Positions 1 through 6,926 of a stretch of DNA of 64,000 nt are shown here, one piece after another. Where the stretch lies: assembly GCF_004197395.1 (NCBI RefSeq), contig NZ_SELS01000050.1, forward strand, positions 1 through 64,000, in the 5' to 3' direction. How positions within the stretch are numbered: position 1 is the stretch's first letter; every line of letters starts with the position of its first letter. The notes below the pieces were generated by a model that did no database searches, was not told where the DNA came from, and saw only the letters and a program-made list of their open reading frames with translations. This stretch comes from Paraburkholderia sp. UYCP14C (GTDB lineage: Bacteria; Pseudomonadota; Gammaproteobacteria; Burkholderiales; Burkholderiaceae). Made by a program: the position numbers and the translations under genes.

Positions 1-310
1 GAAAGCGCACCGGCTCAGCAACCGCTTGCCGCTTGATCATGCTCTGCCCCCGCATACACCAGAATTGACATTAACTCACGGTCGCGTTTCTGAAGCGTTT
101 GAAGCCAGGCATCGCGTTGACCCTGAACTTGATGTTGCGATGATCTTGCTCGGTCAGATTGTTCAAGTATTTCGAGGATCGCAACGTCGTCTCTTTGGGC
201 AAGATCCCATCGGCCTTCATTTTCACGCCCAGTTCGAGGACTGGCGCGAGCGGGCGTAACCGCTTTCGCCAGCCGGGCTGTTCTCTTGGGTTGATAACAC
301 CGTGGCACCG
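1..310 (-). pseudogene. IS6-family transposase remnant (C-terminal part)
   Basis: Read on the minus strand from about 240 down to 69, one frame gives KYLNNLTEQDHRNIK followed by PGFKRFRNATVS and a stop. This matches the end of IS6-family DDE transposases, where the Glu of EQDHR is the last catalytic residue. The reading frame ends early at the ATVS stop, just where a family member would continue with its last helix; a short MIKRQA-like stretch follows out of reach of translation. The N-terminal part with the two Asp residues is absent to the right. I see a decayed fragment, not a working gene. Family placement is by motif only. Confidence 0.7.
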
Positions 311-518
311 TGCGCGTGCGTTAGCCCCTTTGATTCTTCGCTGTCGTTCACCTTGGTTTCCTCAATGAAAGGTTCTGCGCGAGCCCCATCCCGTTGACAG
401 GACAGGCAGCGCTCTTTTCAGACATTTCGCGCGCCACGTCGAGCCTCAGGCAGCTGCCAGCCCGTTATCGATGAGATAGATCGCTGCGGCAAATGTAACG
501 ATTGAAAGTACTCGAGAG

Positions 519-782
519 TCAGGCGGCCGCACTTGCTCGATGAGCCGCAAAGGCAGTTGCTGGGATAACGCGCCGACGGAAAGCTTCTTCAACAGCCTGA
601 AGAACAAACGGGTGCATGGCACGAGGTATCGCACGCATCGCGAAGCCGTCGCGGACTTGTTTGAATACATCGAAGTGCTTTATAACCGCAGTCGTCGTCA
701 TTCATCGCTTGGCTTCATGTCGCCAACCCAGTTCATGCAAGACTGGCTTGTGGCTCAGCGGACAAAGGATGCGGCTGCATAA
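519..782 (+). pseudogene. IS3-family transposase (OrfB) C-terminal fragment
   Basis: The frame reads TCSMSRKGSCWDNAPTESFF and continues to a stop after about 80 residues. This is the end of the rve integrase core of IS3-group OrfB proteins: the Glu of TESFF is the third residue of the DDE triad, followed by the usual YNRSRRHSSLGFMSP segment. The two catalytic Asp residues and all of OrfA are missing. The family similarity begins abruptly near 531, so the element was cut there by another event. An internal ATG at 540 exists, but a protein from it would lack catalysis. Confidence 0.85.
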
Positions 783-1127
783 CCCGGCGCCTCTGGAAGG
801 CGAAAAACCGGGGGAACCTCAATGTATCGAAGTTCCACTTCGGCGCATGCCATTTCCCGCGTGAGCAAGAGCGCCAAAACAGTTGACGCGAGCTCGATCC
901 AAGGGCATCAGAGCAACGTCAATCTACGCTGGTTGATCTCGATAATCGCCCTCACTCCCGCCCTACTTCTCAGGCGTTCAAAACGCTGGCACTAACCCAC
1001 CGAAAAATGCTGTGCCGCACAAAGCATTTTCGTTTTGCAGCGGACTTTGTTGTATCTGAAAGCCGCTTCTCGGGAGCCCGCAGACTTTGTTGTGTCCCGA
1101 TACTTGCAAAAAAACAGTTTGACAGAC
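783..1127. other. Intergenic: IS3 right end debris and a hairpin
   Basis: No gene is seen here. Just after the transposase stop, GAAAAACCGGGGGAACCTCA (about 800-819) resembles the terminal region of IS3-type elements, but no matching left end is in the window. An 8-bp inverted repeat AAAATGCT (1004-1011) and AGCATTTT (1023-1030) with an 11-nt loop could form a stem-loop. Its role, terminator or otherwise, is unknown. Confidence 0.4.
1043..1093. repeat. 11-bp direct repeat GACTTTGTTGT, two copies
   Basis: GACTTTGTTGT occurs at 1043-1053 and 1083-1093, exactly 40 bp apart, with similar flanks (GCAGCG- and CCCGCA-). It lies between the insertion-sequence debris and the padR promoter. It could be a target-site or element-end remnant or part of the padR upstream region; the sequence alone does not decide. 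Confidence 0.5.
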
Positions 1128-1153
1128 TATCTTAAGATATATATCTTAAGATA
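1128..1153. promoter_or_regulatory. Double 12-bp palindrome, probable PadR (YqjI-type) operator
   Basis: TATCTTAAGATA, a perfect palindrome, occurs at 1128-1139 and again at 1142-1153, with centres 14 bp apart. It sits 30 bp upstream of the chosen padR-family start. PadR regulators bind paired palindromes as dimers, and this location suggests autoregulation together with control of the downstream flavoreductase gene. Assignment to this regulator is inference from position. Confidence 0.75.
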
Positions 1154-1183
1154 CATCTTACGACACTCATGGGAGTCTCCCAA

Positions 1184-2032
1184 ATGCGTCATCCTCATCG
1201 CTTTTCCGGTCCGCGCGGCGCGCACGACCGTTTTCACGCGGGCTTCGGCCATCCGTCGCTGCATGCCGGCGACGTCGCCGGCCGCGGCGCCCCTGGCACC
1301 GCCACTTCGCCCGACGCCCGTCACCGCTTCCTGTTCCACGTTTTGCTTCACGGCTTCGGCCGCCATCACGAGAGGCGCTTCGGCAGCCGTGGTCACGGCG
1401 GTCATGGCGGCCCCGGCGGCCTGGGCGGACACGGTGGTTTCGGCGCCGGCCGCGGCGGCTTCGGCGGCGACGGCGAGGGTTTCCCGCGTGGCCGCAAATT
1501 CAGCTCCGACGATCTGCAACTGCTGCTGCTGTCGCTGATCGACGCGCAGCCGAGTCACGGCTACGAGTTGATCAAGGCGCTCGAAACACGCTCGAACGGT
1601 TTCTACAGCCCGAGCCCCGGCATGGTCTACCCGGCGCTGACCTATCTCGAAGAACTCGGCTACGTCACCGTGCAGCTCGAAGGCAACCGCAAGCGCTATG
1701 AGCTGGCCGATGCGGGCCGCGAATATCTGGCCGCGAACCGCGAACGCGTCGAGCTGATGTTCGCGCGACTCTCGCATATCGCACGCAAGATGGATTCGGT
1801 GCGCCGCGCGTTTGCCGGCGAAGAGCCGGCCGACGTCAGCGAAGGCGGCTGGGTGCCCGAGCTGAACGAAGCGCGCCGCACGCTGAAGCATGCGCTGCTG
1901 CGCCGCGATAACGCGCCGGCCGACGAGCAGCGCCGCATCGCCGCGATCCTGATGCGCGCCGCCAGGGAAATCGAAGGCGGCAACGTCGGCGACGACGCAA
2001 AGGCCGGCAACGACATCGAGCCGACCGTTTGA
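1184..2032 (+). CDS. yqjI: PadR-family metalloregulator with Gly/His-rich N-terminus (YqjI-like)
   Basis: A transcription factor of 282 residues. Residues about 105-185 form the PadR winged helix (SSDDLQLLLLSLIDAQPSHG, then GMVYPALTYLEELGYV). Residues 1-100 are rich in Gly, His, Phe and Arg, like the metal-binding N-terminal extension of E. coli YqjI, a nickel-responsive repressor of the flavoreductase gene yqjH; here the extension is longer. The ATG at 1184 is preferred over the one at 1169 because GGGAG lies 8 bases upstream of it. The next gene is a yqjH-type flavoreductase and the promoter carries a double palindrome, which supports the assignment. Nickel as the ligand is inferred. Confidence 0.85.
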   Translation: MRHPHRFSGPRGAHDRFHAGFGHPSLHAGDVAGRGAPGTATSPDARHRFLFHVLLHGFGRHHERRFGSRGHGGHGGPGGLGGHGGFGAGRGGFGGDGEGFPRGRKFSSDDLQLLLLSLIDAQPSHGYELIKALETRSNGFYSPSPGMVYPALTYLEELGYVTVQLEGNRKRYELADAGREYLAANRERVELMFARLSHIARKMDSVRRAFAGEEPADVSEGGWVPELNEARRTLKHALLRRDNAPADEQRRIAAILMRAAREIEGGNVGDDAKAGNDIEPTV

Positions 2033-2094
2033 GCGCGCGCTCGTCCACGAGACGACCCGCGCGTCCTCCAGAACCGAATAGGAGCACCACCCTA

Positions 2095-2931
2095 ATGCAA
2101 GAGCAACACCATCGACCCGATCTCGCCGTGCATCGCGTGCGGCATCCGTTGAAGTTTCGTCTGCTGCAGGTCAAGCAGGTGCGCGCGCTGACGCCGCACC
2201 TGATTCGCGTGACCTTCACCGGCGACGATCTGCACGACTTCGTGTCCGCGTCGTTCGACGACCACATGAAGGTCTTTTTCCCCGAACCCGGCGCCGACAA
2301 ACCGACGCTGCCGCAAGCCGGCCCCGATGGCCCGGTGTTCCCGGAAGGCAAGCGGCCGACCGCGCGCGATTTCACGCCGCGCCGTTTCGATCGCGACGCT
2401 CGCGAGCTCGACATCGAGTTCGCGATGCACGACGCGGGTCCCGCGGCGACATGGGCCGCGCAGGCGCAGGTGGGCCAGTATCTGGGCGTCGGCGGCCCGC
2501 GCGGCTCGCTGGTGATTCCGACCGGCTTCGACTGGCACCTGCTGATCGGCGACGACACCGCGCTGCCCGCGATCGCACGCCGTCTCGAAGAGTTGCCGGC
2601 CGGCACGCGCGCCGCCGCGGTGATCGAGGTCGCCGATCCGTCGGCACGCATCGAGTTCACGACGCGAGCCGAGCTGCACCTCGTCTGGTGCTATCGCAAC
2701 GAAGCCGACACGCAGACGCGCACGCGCGGCGAAGCGCTGCTGCAAGCGGTGCGCGATACCTGGCTGCCGGAGAACGGCGAAGGTTACGTATGGGCCGCAG
2801 GCGAAGCGGCGACGATCCGCGCGGTACGTCAGCATCTGTGCGGCGAGCGCGGCGTCGACAAGACGCGGATTCGCGCGGCAAGCTACTGGAAACAGGGCGC
2901 GGTGGCGGTCCACGAAACGATCGACGACTGA
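2095..2931 (+). CDS. yqjH: Siderophore-interacting protein / FAD ferric-chelate reductase (YqjH-like)
   Basis: A cytosolic flavoprotein of 278 residues in the siderophore-interacting (SIP) family, which reduces ferric siderophores with NAD(P)H to release iron. The FAD-binding barrel is at about 20-140, with RDFTPRRFD (91-99) taking the place of the family's RxYTxR flavin motif. The NAD(P)-binding lobe follows (HLLIGDDTALPAI), and the SYWKQG motif near the end is typical. The ATG at 2095 has AGGAG 10 bases upstream; an upstream in-frame extension has no ribosome site. It follows the PadR gene by 62 bases on the same strand and is probably repressed by it. Confidence 0.9.
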   Translation: MQEQHHRPDLAVHRVRHPLKFRLLQVKQVRALTPHLIRVTFTGDDLHDFVSASFDDHMKVFFPEPGADKPTLPQAGPDGPVFPEGKRPTARDFTPRRFDRDARELDIEFAMHDAGPAATWAAQAQVGQYLGVGGPRGSLVIPTGFDWHLLIGDDTALPAIARRLEELPAGTRAAAVIEVADPSARIEFTTRAELHLVWCYRNEADTQTRTRGEALLQAVRDTWLPENGEGYVWAAGEAATIRAVRQHLCGERGVDKTRIRAASYWKQGAVAVHETIDD

Positions 2932-3116
2932 GCTTGCGCTCGCGTGGCGCGCGCGGCATGAGCGGCGTACTTCGACGCTCATGCGGCCACCATGCACGAT
3001 GGAAGACTCTGGCGGTGACAGCGGGTTATCGCGCTATGCGCTCGTCAACGTCCCGGCTGCGCGTAACGCGCTTCCATTCACGGCCCCTCCCTATGTCACG
3101 GCAGCGCAGTGAATCG

Positions 3117-4019
3117 TTACCGCGCTCGACGCCTGTATCCAGCCTTCAGCGCATCGACGACGAGTTGCACCGCCCGGGACGATTTGCGCCGACTCGTATA
3201 GTAGACATGGTGTCCGATAAAGGTCGGAAACCAGTCTGCGAGAACCCAACCCAGCCGGCCAGCCTTCACGTGGGGGGCGGCGAGATCCTTCGGCACATAG
3301 GCGAGCCCGAAGCCGCCTAGCGCCGCGTCCATCATCTGATACACGTTGTTGAACGTGAGCTGTCCCTCGACCCGAACCTGCAATTCACGCTGTCCTTTAC
3401 TGAGCTCCCAGGGAAGCAGCGAATCCCTCGTCGGCAGTCGCAGGTTGATGCAGTTGTGCAAGGTCAGATCTTGCGGCGTCTTCGCAAGAGGTCTTGACCG
3501 CAAATAGTCCGGAGAACCTACGATCGCCATCGTCATGTCCGGCGCGATGCGTACAGCGACCATGTCTTTGGCCACCTGGTCGCCGAGCCGCACGCCGATG
3601 TCATAGCGATCCGCGACGATATCCGTCAGGCCGTAGTCGTTCACCAGTTCGATCTTCAGCTCGGGATACTCGCGCAAAATGGTTTGCAGTCGCGGCCAGA
3701 CGTAAGTGTTCGCCGCGTAATCCGTCGTCGTGATCCGCACCGTTCCCGCCGGCCTGTCCGTCATCGCACGAAGCGACTCGAGCTCCACCTCGATCTCTTC
3801 GAATCGTGGCCCGATCGACGTGAGCAACCGTTGCCCCGCTTCTGTCAGCGAAACGCTGCGCGTCGTGCGCGTCAGCAGTTGCAGGCCCATTCGCTCCTCG
3901 AGGCCGCGCACCGTCCGGCTCAATGCGGATTGCGAGACGCCCAGCTGCGCGGCAGCCCGTGTGAAACTCCGCTCGCGCCCGACGGTCATGAAACCCACCA
4001 GATCGTTGAAATCTTCCAT
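3117..4019 (-). CDS. LysR-family regulator
   Basis: A 300-residue LysR-type regulator. The N-terminal winged helix (ERSFTRAAAQLGVSQSALSR) spans about residues 1-60, followed by an effector-binding domain with PAGTVRITTTDYAANTYVWP, a form common in the group that controls small oxidoreductase or tautomerase operons. The start at 4019 (MEDFNDL) fits the family length. It is divergent from the cupin gene at 4140 with about 120 bp between them, so it probably regulates the cupin/CMD/tautomerase/MFS operon and itself. The inducer is unknown. Confidence 0.9.
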   Translation of the reverse strand: MEDFNDLVGFMTVGRERSFTRAAAQLGVSQSALSRTVRGLEERMGLQLLTRTTRSVSLTEAGQRLLTSIGPRFEEIEVELESLRAMTDRPAGTVRITTTDYAANTYVWPRLQTILREYPELKIELVNDYGLTDIVADRYDIGVRLGDQVAKDMVAVRIAPDMTMAIVGSPDYLRSRPLAKTPQDLTLHNCINLRLPTRDSLLPWELSKGQRELQVRVEGQLTFNNVYQMMDAALGGFGLAYVPKDLAAPHVKAGRLGWVLADWFPTFIGHHVYYTSRRKSSRAVQLVVDALKAGYRRRAR

Positions 4020-4081
4020 TCGATTAATGCTCCACAGCATAAGGGCATGCCGATATTGCCATCTAGTCGCATGAATGGATA

Positions 4082-4098
4082 GCCGTTAGATTGACGGC
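4082..4098. promoter_or_regulatory. Inverted repeat between divergent LysR and cupin genes
   Basis: GCCGT-N7-ACGGC spans 4082-4098, between the LysR gene (start 4019) and the cupin gene (start 4140). Size and place suit a LysR binding half-site pair; no experimental tie is possible from sequence. Confidence 0.45.
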
Positions 4099-4139
4099 AT
4101 CGGCTCTAACGCCACTAAAGCACATTGACAGGATCAAGC

Positions 4140-4550
4140 ATGGAACTGAAACGCGCAGGCTCGCAGCCCTCGAAGAAAGGCCCGGAAGAGTGGTTCACCG
4201 GCACCGTACGACTCGATCCGCTCAACGCTCCGCCGCCGCCGTCACGCGTCTCGTGCGCGAGCGTCACATTCGAGCCGGGCGCGCGCACCGCGTGGCACAC
4301 CCATCCGCTCGGCCAGACGCTGATCGTGACGGCCGGCTGCGGCTGGACTCAGTGTGAAGGCGAGCCGCGCGTCGAAATTCGCGCCGGCGACGTCGTGTGG
4401 TGCCCGCCGGGTCATAAGCACTGGCATGGCGCCACGGCAACCACGGCAATGACGCATATCGCCATCCAGGAAGCGCTCGACGGCAAGAATGTCGAATGGC
4501 TGGAGAAGGTGACCGATGAGCAATATCTGCGCAGCGGCGAGGAAAGCTGA
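4140..4550 (+). CDS. Small single-domain cupin
   Basis: A 136-residue cupin of the kind often found beside carboxymuconolactone-decarboxylase-like proteins. Metal-binding motif 1 is [17 protein letters not shown] (His53 and His55, with Gln at the usual Glu position); motif 2 is [15 protein letters not shown], with His92, His94 and His96 to complete the site. The ATG at 4140 has AGGA 6-7 bases upstream. It is first in a run of four co-directional genes. Enzymatic activity is uncertain; some homologues are quercetinase-like or hydroxylating enzymes. Confidence 0.88.
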   Translation: MELKRAGSQPSKKGPEEWFTGTVRLDPLNAPPPPSRVSCASVTFEPGARTAWHTHPLGQTLIVTAGCGWTQCEGEPRVEIRAGDVVWCPPGHKHWHGATATTAMTHIAIQEALDGKNVEWLEKVTDEQYLRSGEES

Positions 4551-4650
4551 TCAGACTCATCGCAGCTGTGATCATCGCGGAAGTGATTCAGATTCCCTGA
4601 CCGCATTCGCCGCCAGGTTCCTCGCCTGCGCGCACCCACAAAGGACTGAA

Positions 4651-5355
4651 ATGATGCAAGAACCGTCATCGCTCACCGACTTGAAGTCGGTTTCTCCGGC
4701 CTTCGAACGCTACACGACCGAGACCGTCCTCAACGGCTTGTGGAAGCGGCCGCAGTTGCCGCTACGTGACCGTAGCATCGTGACCCTTTCGGTGCTGATT
4801 GCCCGCGGCCAGACCGTGGAAATGCCGTTCCAGATCCGGCTCGCGCTCGATAACGGCGTAAAGCCCGCGGAGATATCCGAAATCATCACACATCTGGCCT
4901 TCTACTCGGGATGGGCCAACGCGACAGCGGCTTCGGCCATCGTCAAACCTGTTTTCGACGAACGCGGGATCGGTGCAGACCAGCTTCCGGCCGCCGAAGT
5001 AGACTTGCTGCCGCTAAATGAAGTTGCGGAAAAGCAGCGCGCACAAACGGTCGAGGAGAACTTCGGCGCTGTCGCGCCGGGCGTCGTTCAATACACGACC
5101 GACGTGCTCTTCCGCGACCTGTGGTGGCGCCCGGGACTCGCGCCACGCGACCGGAGTCTGGTCACGGTGAGCGCCCTCGTTGCGAACGGTCAGGTCGCAC
5201 AAATTCCGTATCACCTGAATCGCGCCATGAACAACGGCCTGACCAGGGACGAGGCATCCGAGATGCTCACCCAACTCGCCTTTTATGCAGGTTGGCCAAA
5301 TGTCTTTTCGGCATTGCCTGTGTTCAAGGACGTGATTTCGAAGCGAGCCGCGTAA
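4651..5355 (+). CDS. Carboxymuconolactone decarboxylase-family protein, tandem domains
   Basis: A 234-residue protein with two CMD/AhpD-type domains (about 15-105 and 140-230), each ending in the same block: HLAFYSGWANA in the first, QLAFYAGWPNVFSA in the second. Neither copy shows the CxxC of AhpD peroxidases, so a thiol-peroxidase role is unlikely. True decarboxylases are single-domain, so the substrate is unknown. Start: ATG at 4651 (a second ATG follows at once) with AAGGA upstream. It lies 100 bases after the cupin gene and 60 before the tautomerase gene, in one operon. Confidence 0.88.
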   Translation: MMQEPSSLTDLKSVSPAFERYTTETVLNGLWKRPQLPLRDRSIVTLSVLIARGQTVEMPFQIRLALDNGVKPAEISEIITHLAFYSGWANATAASAIVKPVFDERGIGADQLPAAEVDLLPLNEVAEKQRAQTVEENFGAVAPGVVQYTTDVLFRDLWWRPGLAPRDRSLVTVSALVANGQVAQIPYHLNRAMNNGLTRDEASEMLTQLAFYAGWPNVFSALPVFKDVISKRAA

Positions 5356-5415
5356 CCATCGAACCACGCATCCAGGACTTTGCGCGTCGCACTCAATCAA
5401 TGGAGGATCAACCTC

Positions 5416-5643
5416 ATGCCGCATGTCATCGTCAAAGCATGGCCCGGGAAGACCGAGGAACAGAAGCGACGCCTCGCCGAGGCGATCACTCGTGATGTGA
5501 TGGATGTCCTGGGATACGGGGCTGAGTCTGTCTCGGTTGCTTTTGAGGAAGTCACGCCGGACCGATGGAAGCAGGATGTCTATCGTCCGGATATCGAGGC
5601 ACGTTCAGACACGCTTTACAAAGAACCCGGATACAAGATGTAA
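5416..5643 (+). CDS. 4-oxalocrotonate tautomerase-family protein
   Basis: A 75-residue tautomerase. After removal of Met the chain begins [12 protein letters not shown], so Pro1 is available as the catalytic base; the fixed N-terminal Pro sets the start at 5416, with GGAGG 9 bases upstream. The length is close to the 60-75 residues of 4-OT subunits, which act as hexamers interconverting enol and keto acids. The neighbours (cupin, CMD-like, MFS) suggest handling of an unsaturated or aromatic-derived keto acid; the actual substrate is not known. Confidence 0.9.
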   Translation: MPHVIVKAWPGKTEEQKRRLAEAITRDVMDVLGYGAESVSVAFEEVTPDRWKQDVYRPDIEARSDTLYKEPGYKM

Positions 5644-5653
5644 AGGCACCTCC

Positions 5654-6847
5654 ATGTCCGATTCACCTCTGGCGAGCGCGGCAGAATCTGTTGTCGCTAC
5701 GCTGATGCCGGTCATGACCGCCGTGCTCGCCGGCTTCGCGATCATTGGTCTAGCGCTTCCGGTTCTTCCTTTACACGTCAGCCACCGTCTTGGCTTCGGG
5801 ACCTTCGTAGTCGGCCTCGTGGCAGGCGCGCAGTTCGCCGCTTCGCTCATCTCGCGTGTCTGGGCCGGGTCCTATTCCGATAAACGCGGCGCGAAGCGCG
5901 GCGTGCTCGCCGGTCTGATTGCTGCGTCCGCGGCAGGGCTGCTCTATTTGTTGTCGCTCGCCTTCGTAGCGGTCCCGGTGCTATCCGTCGCTATCCTGCT
6001 GACCGGGCGCGCGGTGCTCGGTGGCGCTGAAAGCTTCATCATCACCGGTGCCGTCGCGTGGTGCCTCGGCCTCGTCGACGGGCAACACGCCGGGAAAGTG
6101 ATCGCCTGGGTGGGCACAGCGATGTTCGCGGCATTGGCGCTGGGTGGCCCGATTGGGGCTACGCTGTACGCGTCGTTCGGATTTGTCGCGATAGCGTTGA
6201 TCACGGTGTTGCTGCCCCTGGTCGTACTCGCTCTCCTGTTCCGGATACCCGCAGTGGCGCCGCACGCCCACACGGAGCATGCGTCCTTCCGCACGATCGT
6301 CGGAGCCGTCTGGCTACCGGGGCTGGGCGCGGCGCTGGCCAGTATCGGCTACTGCGCGATCCTGGCGTTCAGCTCGCTGCTCTATACCGAGAGGCAGTGG
6401 CAGCCGGTTTGGATGGCTTTCACTGCCTTCGGTGTTGCCCTGATCGCTGCGCGCGCGATTGCGGGTCATCTTCCTGACCGGTTCGGGGGTGCGAGAGTCG
6501 CCTTAGTATTTGTGATAGTCCAGGCGACCGGTCTGCTGCTGATGGGTCTAGCCGGGACGGCTTTCCTCGCGTCCGCAGGAGCCGCGCTTGCCGGCCTCGG
6601 CTATTCACTCGTCTATCCAGGACTCGGCGTCGAGGCAGTGAGGGGTGCGTCGGCCAGACATCGCGGGATGGTGATGGGCCTCTATACAGCCTTCCTCGAT
6701 CTCGCGATGGCTGCGGGCAGTCCGGCGCTCGGATGGGTGGGCGGGCACGCGGGCTTGCGTGCCGTCTTCCTGGTGAGTGCGATGACCGTCGTTTGCACCG
6801 CCGGCGTCGCTGTCCAACTGCTTCGTCAGCACCGCGTAACGCGATGA
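5654..6847 (+). CDS. MFS transporter (YfcJ/YhhS-like)
   Basis: A 397-residue major facilitator with twelve hydrophobic segments. The loop after TM2 carries RVWAGSYSDKRGAKRG, the MFS signature A type motif, repeated weakly in the second half (AGHLPDRFGG). It resembles the arabinose-efflux/YfcJ group of drug and sugar-efflux permeases. The start at 5654 lies 11 bases past the tautomerase stop with AAAGG before it. As the last gene of the LysR-divergent operon it may export the compound acted on by the upstream enzymes or a toxic by-product. Confidence 0.9.
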   Translation: MSDSPLASAAESVVATLMPVMTAVLAGFAIIGLALPVLPLHVSHRLGFGTFVVGLVAGAQFAASLISRVWAGSYSDKRGAKRGVLAGLIAASAAGLLYLLSLAFVAVPVLSVAILLTGRAVLGGAESFIITGAVAWCLGLVDGQHAGKVIAWVGTAMFAALALGGPIGATLYASFGFVAIALITVLLPLVVLALLFRIPAVAPHAHTEHASFRTIVGAVWLPGLGAALASIGYCAILAFSSLLYTERQWQPVWMAFTAFGVALIAARAIAGHLPDRFGGARVALVFVIVQATGLLLMGLAGTAFLASAGAALAGLGYSLVYPGLGVEAVRGASARHRGMVMGLYTAFLDLAMAAGSPALGWVGGHAGLRAVFLVSAMTVVCTAGVAVQLLRQHRVTR

Positions 6848-6926
6848 ATCAGCGCGCTGCGTCTTGAGCACGTGGACCGTTGCCGCTACGCTATTGAAGC
6901 TGCTCCGGCCCGAGACAGGTTTCTCC

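Noticed and set aside
446-701. Minus-strand frames opposite the IS3 fragment
   Set aside because: Antisense shadows of the transposase fragment.
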